Shown one piece after another: positions 51,435 to 58,727 of a stretch of DNA of 64,000 bases. The stretch comes from Asaia siamensis (lineage in GTDB: Bacteria; Pseudomonadota; Alphaproteobacteria; Acetobacterales; Acetobacteraceae): NCBI RefSeq assembly GCF_014635085.1, contig NZ_BMCH01000001.1, positions 403,151 through 467,150 of the forward strand. Reading direction: 5' to 3'. The number at the start of each line of letters is the position of its first letter. The first letter of the stretch is position 1. Under the pieces are notes generated by a model that had not been told where the DNA came from, did not search any database, and was given only the letters and a program-made list of their open reading frames with translations. The translations under genes were made by a program, and so were the position numbers.

Positions 51435-52162
51435 AGGGACGATACCGTCAGTTTGTTCTGTTCCGTCGTTGCGTCAGGCAAAAGCGGTTTGCTGTCGTCG
51501 CGTAGCACATAGCCACGCCCCCAGACTGTGCCGATCAGATGCCCGGCGCCAAACTGCTGCAGTTTTCTGCGCAATTTGCAGATGAAGACATCGATGATCT
51601 TCATCTCCGGTTCATCAATGCCTCCGTAAAGATGGTTCAGAAAAGCATCCTTCGTAAGAACATTGCCCCTGCGCAATACGAGAAGCTCAAGGATGGCATA
51701 TTCCTTGCCTGTAAGCTGCACGGGGTTGCCATCGACAGAAGCGCTCTTGGCATTCAGGTCGAGCGAGAGGGGGCCGACCGTCATGACCGTGGTGCTGAAG
51801 CCGCGCGAGCGGCGCAAGACCGCCTGAAGACGAGCCAGAAGCTCCTCTGAATCGAAGGGCTTCGTGATGTAGTCATCAGCCCCGGCGTGAAACGCTTTTA
51901 TTTTGGCTTGCGCCCGGCTTAGTCCACTCAGAACAATAATCGGCGTCTGTATTTGGGTTTTTCGAACGCGCCTGATGACTTCGTATCCTTCGAGGTCTTC
52001 GAGAGTCAGTTCGGTCAGGGCAAGATCGTAATCGTAATGGCGGAGCATATCGATTGCTTCATGCCCTGTATGAGCATGATCAACAGTAATGCCGCCCTGT
52101 TTGAGGGTTTTGATCAGCGCATGAGCCGCAGCTTGATCGCTTTCCACAAGAAGGAGGCGCAT
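51419..52162 (-). CDS. CtrA-family response regulator with Glu at the phospho-acceptor site
   Basis: The 247-residue OmpR-type regulator aligns strongly with CtrA. The DNA-binding half is nearly diagnostic: LTGKEYAILELLVLRRGNVLTKDAFLNHLYGGIDEPEMKIIDVFICKLRRKL and TVWGRGYVLRD, the last being the CtrA end. In the receiver, CtrA's YDYDLILLDLNLPD reads YDYDLALTELTLED here, so the phosphorylated Asp51 is Glu51 (codon GAA at 52012-52010), and acidic-pocket Asp8 is Ser. The conserved LSG and TKPF remain. It may be permanently active. ATG 52162 follows AGGAGATTGATGAG. A canonical ctrA may exist elsewhere, so I leave the symbol blank. Confidence 0.88.
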   Translation of the reverse strand: MRLLLVESDQAAAHALIKTLKQGGITVDHAHTGHEAIDMLRHYDYDLALTELTLEDLEGYEVIRRVRKTQIQTPIIVLSGLSRAQAKIKAFHAGADDYITKPFDSEELLARLQAVLRRSRGFSTTVMTVGPLSLDLNAKSASVDGNPVQLTGKEYAILELLVLRRGNVLTKDAFLNHLYGGIDEPEMKIIDVFICKLRRKLQQFGAGHLIGTVWGRGYVLRDDSKPLLPDATTEQNKLTVSSLQPSF

Positions 52163-52259
52163 CTCATCAATCTCCTGGGTTGATGATGGTTTGGTACTAC
52201 CTAAGGTTGCTGTCGGCAAGCAAAATACTTTCTTTCACTGAAAACATTTCCTCGAATTA

Positions 52260-52275
52260 GTAACGAGTTTTTAAC
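52260..52275 (+). promoter_or_regulatory. CtrA-box-like site upstream of the CtrA-like gene
   Basis: GTAA-CGAGTTT-TTAAC matches the CtrA consensus TTAA-N7-TTAAC with one mismatch. It lies about 100 bases before the CtrA-like start in the gap shared with the divergent unknown gene. Autoregulation is inferred. AT-rich gaps can produce such matches by chance. Confidence 0.35.
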
Positions 52276-52443
52276 GTATTGATCCTAAGGTTTTCTTGTG
52301 GATACACAAGTCTACATCAAAAAAATCAGATTTTCTGAATGAGTTACGCTATCTCATACCTTGTGTTTATCGCATAGTTGCGGCGAGAGTTGACGTTCTT
52401 TAACACCAGCTTCTGGTATTCCCCTTAGGTACCCCAGGGTTCG

Positions 52444-52953
52444 GTGATCAATACTCGTATAGGTTGTATTGATATAAAGTTATCAGAAAGCAAACCAAAG
52501 TCGAGGATAGGGCGAAGGGACGATGCCCTCCAATCTTTTTTGGATTTTTTCGCGACTGAAATTCGGTCAATACTAGGTATGGATTGTGAACCGAGAGTAG
52601 GCGCCGTGCGGCTCAAGCAAAACACGCAAATACAAAGGTGGCATGAGATGCTTGATCGTGCCCAAGCACTTATTGAAGTTTTGCGGCGGGAAACGGGCGT
52701 TCGTCTCACGCGAAGAAACGCGGAGGCGAAGATCGTCAGTGCCGAGCGTGCCATACTCATGTCTAATGACGGTGATCAGGCTGTAGAGGGGTTCGTCAGC
52801 TGGTTACCAAAGGCAAGAAGCGCCATTGAAAAGGCGCGCAGCGCCGAGCGCGAAGTCGCGATCGACGTGGCTGTGGCCTATCATGTGTTCATGCTTGCCA
52901 AGGGGGATCAAAGCGAGATTAGCGAGCGCAGTGAGAGTTGTGAAAAGAAATGA
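52444..52953 (+). CDS. Unknown protein divergent from the CtrA-like regulator
   Basis: The 169-residue product is mostly helical, charged and soluble, with blocks such as RWHEMLDRAQALIEVLRRETGVRLTRRNAEAK and SAIEKARSAEREVAIDVAVAYHVFMLAKGD. It has no signal peptide, membrane helix or motif I recognise. The start is a GTG at 52444 with CCAGGG close upstream. The 5' third is lower in GC than neighbours. The shared 281-base upstream gap with the CtrA-like gene suggests common control. Confidence 0.55.
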   Translation: MINTRIGCIDIKLSESKPKSRIGRRDDALQSFLDFFATEIRSILGMDCEPRVGAVRLKQNTQIQRWHEMLDRAQALIEVLRRETGVRLTRRNAEAKIVSAERAILMSNDGDQAVEGFVSWLPKARSAIEKARSAEREVAIDVAVAYHVFMLAKGDQSEISERSESCEKK

Positions 52954-53008
52954 CTGTCTCGCGGCGACTTATCGGCCTTATGTGCTGCCCGGGATCGCCA
53001 TCAAGGTA

Positions 53009-53425
53009 TTATAGGCGGCGCTCAGCCTCGATGGCGCTCCAGGGGCGAGTGCCGATTATAACGCAGGCTACCGGGTGCGTGCGATCACGCACAAAAGAGA
53101 GATAGGTTTCGCCATCATCTGAGAAGAGATCGGTTCGGGTGCTCATCGTTGCGCTGACCGCACCTGGCGTCTGCTTGCTGAGAGTGGCTGCGGCGTGGCT
53201 CAGGAGGCGCCAAGCTGCAGCCTCGACCGCCTCAATCAGGCGTTCCGGTGCTGCCTTTTCGCGCCCGAACCGTTCGGCAAGGCAATCCCAGTCCTGTCGG
53301 GTGACAAAAGCGGGAATACCTCCGGATGGGGTTTCCCGCTCGGCACGGCAAAGGAGCCCTGCCTGGGCCAGCTCAAGAATGTCGGTGGCGGGCAAGGTGG
53401 CTGGGTCGAGCGCAAATTCTTGCAT
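53009..53425 (-). CDS. Unknown cytoplasmic protein
   Basis: The 138-residue product, from ATG 53425, is predicted soluble and helical at the start (ILELAQAGLLCRAERE, ERLIEAVEAAAWRLLSHAA) and beta-rich at the end (GETYLSFVRDRTHPVACVIIG, ending in SAIEAERRL). No family is recognised. It follows the exported-protein gene by 19 bases on the same strand and is probably the last gene of the aminopeptidase operon. Confidence 0.55.
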   Translation of the reverse strand: MQEFALDPATLPATDILELAQAGLLCRAERETPSGGIPAFVTRQDWDCLAERFGREKAAPERLIEAVEAAAWRLLSHAAATLSKQTPGAVSATMSTRTDLFSDDGETYLSFVRDRTHPVACVIIGTRPWSAIEAERRL

Positions 53426-53444
53426 TGGCAGATCGACTCCAGTC

Positions 53445-53924
53445 TCAGTTCTGTCCGGGCGGTGTGCCCATCGCCTGCATGAGCGCGGTAACCTGCTCCG
53501 GATGCGCGTGGAACAGGGCAACGTTGCCAGCGTTCGGCGCGGGCAGACCGGCGGGCAGCGCCTGTCCGTTTGTCGCCGCCAACGTCATGCCGAACGCCGT
53601 CATGCCCATGGTGAAGCTCTCGGGTGTGAAGCCATGGGCGCTCAGGATCGCTGGTACACCGGGGGTTGCTGCAATCTGACCAATTGTCTGCTGCAGTGAG
53701 AGCTGTGTCGAGTTGGGCGGGCGAATATTGGCCGCCTGAAGCGCCTGCAGGGTTTCGGCGGCGCGTGGCAAGAAGTCGGCCGGTAGCGGATAACGCAGCC
53801 CCGCCTCGATATCCTGCTTCATGACAGGAGAGAGGGTTTGCTGCTGTGCACTCTGGGCAAAGGCCGATGGGGTGAGTGTCCCCAGGATGCCGAGGGCGGC
53901 GGCTATTGCGACGATTCTGGTCAT
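53445..53924 (-). CDS. Exported protein of unknown function
   Basis: The 159-residue product has a signal peptide (MTRIVAIAAALGILGTLTPSAFA-QS). The mature part has no cysteines and includes QQQTLSPVMKQDIEAGLRYPLP, FTPESFTMGMTAFGMTLAATNG and a C-terminal HPEQVTALMQAMGTPP, likely helical. No family is recognised. The ATG shares one base with the aminopeptidase stop (TGATG), and the GGGGGA upstream serves as ribosome site, so the two are coupled. Confidence 0.62.
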   Translation of the reverse strand: MTRIVAIAAALGILGTLTPSAFAQSAQQQTLSPVMKQDIEAGLRYPLPADFLPRAAETLQALQAANIRPPNSTQLSLQQTIGQIAATPGVPAILSAHGFTPESFTMGMTAFGMTLAATNGQALPAGLPAPNAGNVALFHAHPEQVTALMQAMGTPPGQN

Positions 53925-55165
53925 CAGACCCATTCCCCCTTTCGCATGAGTGGCGTGCGTGCGCCGTCCTGATGAACGCCATCGAGATCGATTTCGTTCG
54001 AACCGATCATCCAGTCGATGTGAATCATGCTCGTATTGGCACCGCGTCTTGCCAGTTCTTCCGGCGTCGCCCCTTCGGTATCAAACAGGCACTTCGTATA
54101 GGCCTGACCCAAGGCGATATGGCTCGACGCGTTCTCGTCAAACAGGGTGTTACGAAACAGGATGCCCGTATCCGAGATGGGGGATGCGTGGGGAACGAGC
54201 GCCACTTCGCCCAGTCGTGCTGCACCGTCATCGGTTTCTAGAATACGTCTCAGGGCGTCTTCGCCCTTGGCGGCGTGAGACTCGATGATCCGTCCATCGG
54301 CAAAGGTCACGCGGATATCGTCGATGAGCGTACCCTGATGAAAAAGCGGCTTCGTGCTGGCGACATGGCCACTCACACGATGGCTATGGGGCGTTGTGAA
54401 GACTTCTTCTGTCGGGATGTTCGGATTGCATTCTATGCCGTTGGTGGTGTGCTCTGCGCCACCAGCCCAGGCATGGCCATCGGCCAGCCCCACCAGCAGA
54501 TCGGTACCCGGACCGGTGAAGTGTAAAGAGTCGAAACGACGTTCATTCAGCATCGCGGCCTTCGCGTGAAGCGTCGCATTATGCTGTTTCCAAGCAATAA
54601 CCGGGTCGGGCGTGTCGAGGCGGGATGAGGCAAAGATCGCATCCCACAGACGTGCCTGAGCCTGGTCCGGGGAGAGATCGGGAAAGACCTGCGCCGCCCA
54701 GTTGGCCGTGGCATAGGCTACGATGGTCCAGTTGGTATCGAAGCGGGTGATGATTTCCATCGCCTCGCGATTCGCATGCGATGCGGCGCGGCTGGCGCGT
54801 GAGACTCTTTTGGGATCCTGACCGTTCAGCAGGGTCGGGTTGGCCCCCGTAACGGCCAGGCGGGCCGCGCCCTCGCGATAGGCGCGGGCGATACCGTCCG
54901 CCATCCAGGCGGCACTTGTGTCGAGGCTTTCATCTGACGCAAAGCGATAGCGGGCGAGGGTTGTCTCGTCATCGCTGTACTGCGTCGTGACGAGGCTCGC
55001 CCCGGCGCGATAGGCGTGTTCGGTCAGGCGCCGCACCAGTGGCACGGCTTCGAGCGGGGCTGAAATGACCAGCTCCTGTCCGGGCTGAAGATTGAGGCCG
55101 ATTCTGATCGCAACCTCGCCGAGTCTGTCGAGACGTTCGGCGAAGGGCAGGGTGGTTTCAGACAT
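53924..55165 (-). CDS. M29-family aminopeptidase (thermophilic aminopeptidase type)
   Basis: The 413-residue metallopeptidase of family M29 (AmpS/AmpT) has family blocks GLNLQPGQELVISAPLEAVPLVRRLTEHAYRAGASLV, FTGPGTDLLVGLADGHAWAGG, NPNIPTEEVFTTPH with metal ligands, and DTGILFRNTLFDENASSHIALGQAY, ending in HIDWMIGSNEIDLDGV. It is a cytoplasmic exopeptidase that removes N-terminal residues, with two metal ions. The ATG at 55165 has AGGAG upstream. It leads an operon with two unknown genes. Confidence 0.94.
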   Translation of the reverse strand: MSETTLPFAERLDRLGEVAIRIGLNLQPGQELVISAPLEAVPLVRRLTEHAYRAGASLVTTQYSDDETTLARYRFASDESLDTSAAWMADGIARAYREGAARLAVTGANPTLLNGQDPKRVSRASRAASHANREAMEIITRFDTNWTIVAYATANWAAQVFPDLSPDQAQARLWDAIFASSRLDTPDPVIAWKQHNATLHAKAAMLNERRFDSLHFTGPGTDLLVGLADGHAWAGGAEHTTNGIECNPNIPTEEVFTTPHSHRVSGHVASTKPLFHQGTLIDDIRVTFADGRIIESHAAKGEDALRRILETDDGAARLGEVALVPHASPISDTGILFRNTLFDENASSHIALGQAYTKCLFDTEGATPEELARRGANTSMIHIDWMIGSNEIDLDGVHQDGARTPLMRKGEWV

Positions 55166-55224
55166 CAGTTTTCTCCTGGCGGGCAACGCCCGTTCTGGCT
55201 CGATTGGGGCGCCTGATCGATTGT

Positions 55225-55509
55225 TTATTCGCCGAATGTCTCGGCGTGATGAGCGCGGCGCGGGGCGCGACGCGGGCGTTCCTGACGGGGTGCCTTGTCG
55301 CGGCTGGCCGGCTTTTCATCGCGTGGCGCCGTGCGGATTTCCACTTCCAGTTCACGAATGCGGCGCTGGACGCTCTCCTTCAGGGAAGGGGAGGTATGCG
55401 GCTTCATTGTGGCCAGGGTTTCCTTGAGGTCGCGCAGTTGCTTCTGCTTCTCGGCCAGGTTGCGGCGGATTGGCTGGTTGTCGGAAAGCTGTCCTGTGTA
55501 GGAGCGCAT
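55225..55509 (-). CDS. Small basic coiled-coil protein, unknown
   Basis: The 94-residue product has a coiled-coil-like first half (RRNLAEKQKQLRDLKETLATMK, VQRRIRELEVEIRTA) and an Arg/Pro/Ala-rich second half (SRDKAPRQERPRRAPRRAHHAETFGE), which suggests nucleic-acid or membrane-surface binding. No family is recognised. The ATG at 55509 has a weak AAAGAG site. It lies between hisC and the aminopeptidase, all on the same strand. Confidence 0.5.
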   Translation of the reverse strand: MRSYTGQLSDNQPIRRNLAEKQKQLRDLKETLATMKPHTSPSLKESVQRRIRELEVEIRTAPRDEKPASRDKAPRQERPRRAPRRAHHAETFGE

Positions 55510-55638
55510 GGTCGAGTCTCTTTATTCTGCTCTGGTACAGGCCAGAGTGTGTCGTTACCCGGAATCCGTCTGGCGCAGCTTGGCGTCAGGGCGGGTCCGG
55601 TTGCGGTCATGTTGGAAGGGCAGGACGCGCGCCTGATT

Positions 55639-56706
55639 TCAGCGCGACGTCAGACCCATGGAGGCAAGTGCCTCGATCAGCCGGTTCATTTCTTCATCCG
55701 TGCCGATCGTGATGCGAAGCCAGTCGCGAATGCGTGGCGCACTGAGCTGTCGCACGATGATGTGGCGCTCCCGCAGACCCGCCAGCAACGTGCTGGCCTG
55801 GTGGGCGGGGTGATGCACAAGAACAAAATTGGCACAGGACGGCAGAATGTCAAAGCCCAACCCGGCCATGCGCTGCACAAAACGTCCTCGCGTCGCCATG
55901 ACCTGCCCCGTTGTGTGCTCGAGCCATTCCTCATCGGCGATGGCAGCGGCAGCGCCCGCCTGGGCAAGGCGGCTGAGCGGGTAGGAATTGAAGCTGTCCT
56001 TGACGCGGATAAGGCCTTCAATCAGATCGGGATGGCCGATGGCGTAGCCTACCCGAAGCCCCGCCAGCGCACGTGATTTCGAGAGTGTCTGCACGACGAG
56101 AATATTGTCGTGTTCGTCAGTCAGTCGGATGGCGGATTCAGCGCCGAAATCGACATAGGCTTCATCGATGATGATTGTCCGGTCCGGCTGAAGCATCGCA
56201 AGGCGTGACAAGGCCTCGAGCGACACTGCGTGGCCGGTGTTGGCATTCGGATTTGCAATGGCAATGCCGCCACAGGCAATGGTGTAGCTCTCGATATCGA
56301 TCTCGAAGCGCTCATTGAGCGGGATCTCGCGATAGGGCTGGCCAAACAACCCGCAATAAACCGGATAAAAGCCATAGCTCACATCGGCGAAAAGCATGGG
56401 GGCATCGGGCGAAATCAGGGCACGGAAGGCGTGGGCGAGCACTTCGTCCGAGCCATTGCCGACGAATACCCGGTCTTCAGTCGTGCCATAGGTTGCGGCA
56501 ATGACGCACCTCAATTCCCGTGCCGTGGGGTCGGGATAAAGACGCAGCGTGTCGTCGCAGCCGTTCTTCATCGCCTCAAGGGCGGCCGGGCTGGGACCAT
56601 AGGGAAGCTCGTTCGTATTGAGCTTCAGAATATCGGTGAATTGCGGCTGCTCGCCCGGGATGTAGGGATGCAGATCCGCTACGAGGGGGTTCCAGAAGCG
56701 GCTCAT
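55639..56706 (-). CDS. hisC: Histidinol-phosphate aminotransferase
   Basis: The 355-residue PLP aminotransferase shows KLNTNELPYGPSPAALEAM, LYPDPTARELR, VFVGNGSDEVLAHAFRAL, ADVSYGFYPVYCGLFG, IDEAYVDFG and the PLP lysine in VVQTLSKSRALAGLRVGYAI. It converts imidazole acetol phosphate to histidinol phosphate. Some relatives use aromatic amino acids, so the exact role is likely but not certain. Its start lies in an ATGA overlap with the ankyrin gene. Confidence 0.9.
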   Translation of the reverse strand: MSRFWNPLVADLHPYIPGEQPQFTDILKLNTNELPYGPSPAALEAMKNGCDDTLRLYPDPTARELRCVIAATYGTTEDRVFVGNGSDEVLAHAFRALISPDAPMLFADVSYGFYPVYCGLFGQPYREIPLNERFEIDIESYTIACGGIAIANPNANTGHAVSLEALSRLAMLQPDRTIIIDEAYVDFGAESAIRLTDEHDNILVVQTLSKSRALAGLRVGYAIGHPDLIEGLIRVKDSFNSYPLSRLAQAGAAAAIADEEWLEHTTGQVMATRGRFVQRMAGLGFDILPSCANFVLVHHPAHQASTLLAGLRERHIIVRQLSAPRIRDWLRITIGTDEEMNRLIEALASMGLTSR

Positions 56707-57287
56707 GAGGAACTCGCCATGTCAGAAGTGAAGAGATGTTTCTGGCCATGGGTTTCAGCGATGTCGCGAACAGACAGACCCTCGGCGTCACGCTGGTCGG
56801 GGTCTGCTCCATGAGACAAAAGAAGGCTCACCATATCCTGTCGGCCGAACATGACGGCAAACATGAGGGGGGTGCGTCCGAGATGGCTCGGGATGTCGAG
56901 TTTGGCGCCAGCGCTGACGAGCAGTTCCGCCACGGCCAGATGACCCTTGAAGGCAACACCCGAAAGGGCCGTTGCCCCCTTGGCATCCTGTCTGTTCGGG
57001 TCGGCGCCACGCTCCAGAAGCAGGGCGGTAGCCGGCAGGACCCCGTTATAGGCGGCGACGATGAGCGCCGTATAGCCGCGGCTATCCTGCGCATCGACCG
57101 CCATTCCGGCATCGAGAAACTGGGTCAGCATATCGGTGTCGCCAATGCGTGCCGCATCGATGAAAAGCGCCGTTATCTGCTCGGGCGAAAAACTGCCTGC
57201 CGGCATCATTTCGGTCATGGAAAAGCCTGAAGCTGTCATATCCTTTCCAGAATAGCCGAGCGTCCGTAGAACCGGAAGCTCAGGCAT
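56703..57287 (-). CDS. Ankyrin repeat protein
   Basis: The 194-residue protein has about four ankyrin repeats from residue ~35 on: DSRGYTALIVAAYNGVLPATALLLERGADPN, DAKGATALSGVAFKGHLAVAELLVSAGAKLD, LGRTPLMFAVMFGRQDMVSLLLSHGADPD and EGLSVRDIAETHG. Ankyrin repeats bind other proteins, but the partner is unknown. No signal peptide is visible. The start may be 57287 or a later in-frame ATG (57239, 57218). The stop overlaps the hisC start, so both are translated together. Confidence 0.82.
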   Translation of the reverse strand: MPELPVLRTLGYSGKDMTASGFSMTEMMPAGSFSPEQITALFIDAARIGDTDMLTQFLDAGMAVDAQDSRGYTALIVAAYNGVLPATALLLERGADPNRQDAKGATALSGVAFKGHLAVAELLVSAGAKLDIPSHLGRTPLMFAVMFGRQDMVSLLLSHGADPDQRDAEGLSVRDIAETHGQKHLFTSDMASSS

Positions 57288-57329
57288 TTCTTTTCTTCAT
57301 ATGCGGCCTTTCGCCCTGCCTGTGGCTGG

Positions 57330-58340
57330 TCAGGGCGCGCGCAGGCTCTGCCCTCGCTCCGGCAAGCTGAACCAGGAGAGGTCTCTGCCCGTGGATTTGA
57401 GGCAGCGTTCTAGACGGCCTCCCGGCTCCCAGTATCCTTCATCTGTAAGCTGGAATGTGCCGAAATGCATGGCAACCGCATGACGGGCTTCAAGCAGCAT
57501 GGCGGCTTCGACGGCCTGCTCGGGCGTCATATGCACCGGCTGCATGAGCGAGATCGGCTCGTAAGCGCCAATTGGAAGCAGGGCGAGATCCGGCGCACCC
57601 AGGCGGCTGTTAATCTCGGCCCAATGATGGCCATGGGCCGTGTCGCCTGCAAAAATCAGGCTCTTCAGCCCTGTACCAATATGAAAGCCACTCCATAGCG
57701 CCCGATTCTGGTCGAATGGTGTGCGGGCCGAGCCGTGCAGGGCCGGAATTGCCGTTATTGTGATCGGGTCGATACGAAATTCCTGCCACCAGTCGAGCGT
57801 GGCGACGGCGGAAAAGCCCAGACCACGCAGATGGCGCCTATTGCCAAGCGGCGCGATACAAAGCGGCCTGTCACGCCGGCCAAATCGTCTGAGTGTCGGG
57901 CGATCGAGATGATCGTAGTGACAGTGAGACACGAGAATGATGTCGATCGCCGGTATGGCGTCGAAAGCCAGCCCAGGAGGCACCACCCGTCTGGGGCCGA
58001 GATGTCGAAAAGGGGAACAGCGTTCGGACAGGATGGGGTCTGTCAGAATGGCGAGTGGGCGTTCTCCCGCCCGACCGATGCGGATCAGAAAGCTCGAATG
58101 GTTGATGAAGCTGGCAGAAATCTCGCCCGGCGCAAGTTCGGGAAAAGGCTCGGGTGAGAAAGTCGGAACATCGTTCGGCCATCGGAGCCGCAGGCTTCTT
58201 TGCCAGGAGAGGATACTCGTGAAGTCAGGTTCGACCGACGGGCGTTCCGGGGGAGCCTGCAAGGGAGGGGAAAGGCGATAAGAGGCCGGGTTATGAAAAC
58301 TCCGGCCGTCGCAATGATCGGATTCTGGAAAAGGCTTCAC
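57330..58340 (-). CDS. MBL-fold metallo-hydrolase (NAPE-PLD/UlaG-like)
   Basis: The 336-residue protein has the metallo-beta-lactamase fold with the metal-binding SHCHYDHLD motif and further ligands in the ALHGS and FAGDTAHG segments, plus GAYEPISLMQPVHMTPEQAVEA and HFGTFQLTDE, typical of the NAPE-hydrolysing phospholipase D-like group. Such enzymes cleave phosphodiesters or phospholipids. The substrate here is unknown. It starts with GTG after CAGGA. A signal peptide is not seen. Confidence 0.85.
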   Translation of the reverse strand: MKPFPESDHCDGRSFHNPASYRLSPPLQAPPERPSVEPDFTSILSWQRSLRLRWPNDVPTFSPEPFPELAPGEISASFINHSSFLIRIGRAGERPLAILTDPILSERCSPFRHLGPRRVVPPGLAFDAIPAIDIILVSHCHYDHLDRPTLRRFGRRDRPLCIAPLGNRRHLRGLGFSAVATLDWWQEFRIDPITITAIPALHGSARTPFDQNRALWSGFHIGTGLKSLIFAGDTAHGHHWAEINSRLGAPDLALLPIGAYEPISLMQPVHMTPEQAVEAAMLLEARHAVAMHFGTFQLTDEGYWEPGGRLERCLKSTGRDLSWFSLPERGQSLRAP

Positions 58341-58727
58341 CGCAAATCCTGCAAATTTTCGTGTGGTCGAGCAGTCGTGAAGAGTTTGGCTCTAGCACAA
58401 TGTGGGCAATAGGCGTCTTATGCGCAACGCAATGTATTGCCGGGCCGGTAGGTTTCAGTTTGGTGTCAATGCTGTCGGGATTTTGAGGCAATATGTGCGG
58501 CGCAGCGGAACATCGTCATCACGCAGGCGTATGTTCAGGGTGTTCTGGTGATCTTCTCCCCGTGGCCAGGCCATGAGAGGTGAGAGTGGTCGCCAATTCT
58601 GCGTGGTCGCCTATGCGAAAAGGATCCCTGGTGGGGTTGTCTCAGGCAGCAAACCGGTCTTGAACATTGATGTCTGTCCGGCGGATGGTTTTCCATCGCA
58701 GAGAGTTAATTCGGAGGTCGATTTTTG
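58341..58727. other. Intergenic region upstream of tkt
   Basis: This 387-base gap separates the MBL gene (minus) from transketolase (plus). I see no convincing gene or RNA. It must hold the tkt promoter, but no clear -35/-10 pair stands out. A strong ribosome site TTCGGAGGTCG lies at its end. Confidence 0.5.

Noticed and set aside
58291-58491. A 66-residue Cys/His-containing frame (ICRICG) upstream of the MBL gene
   Set aside because: It overlaps the MBL start in another frame, begins with a TTG lacking a ribosome site, and has only one CxxC, so a zinc-ribbon protein is not supported.
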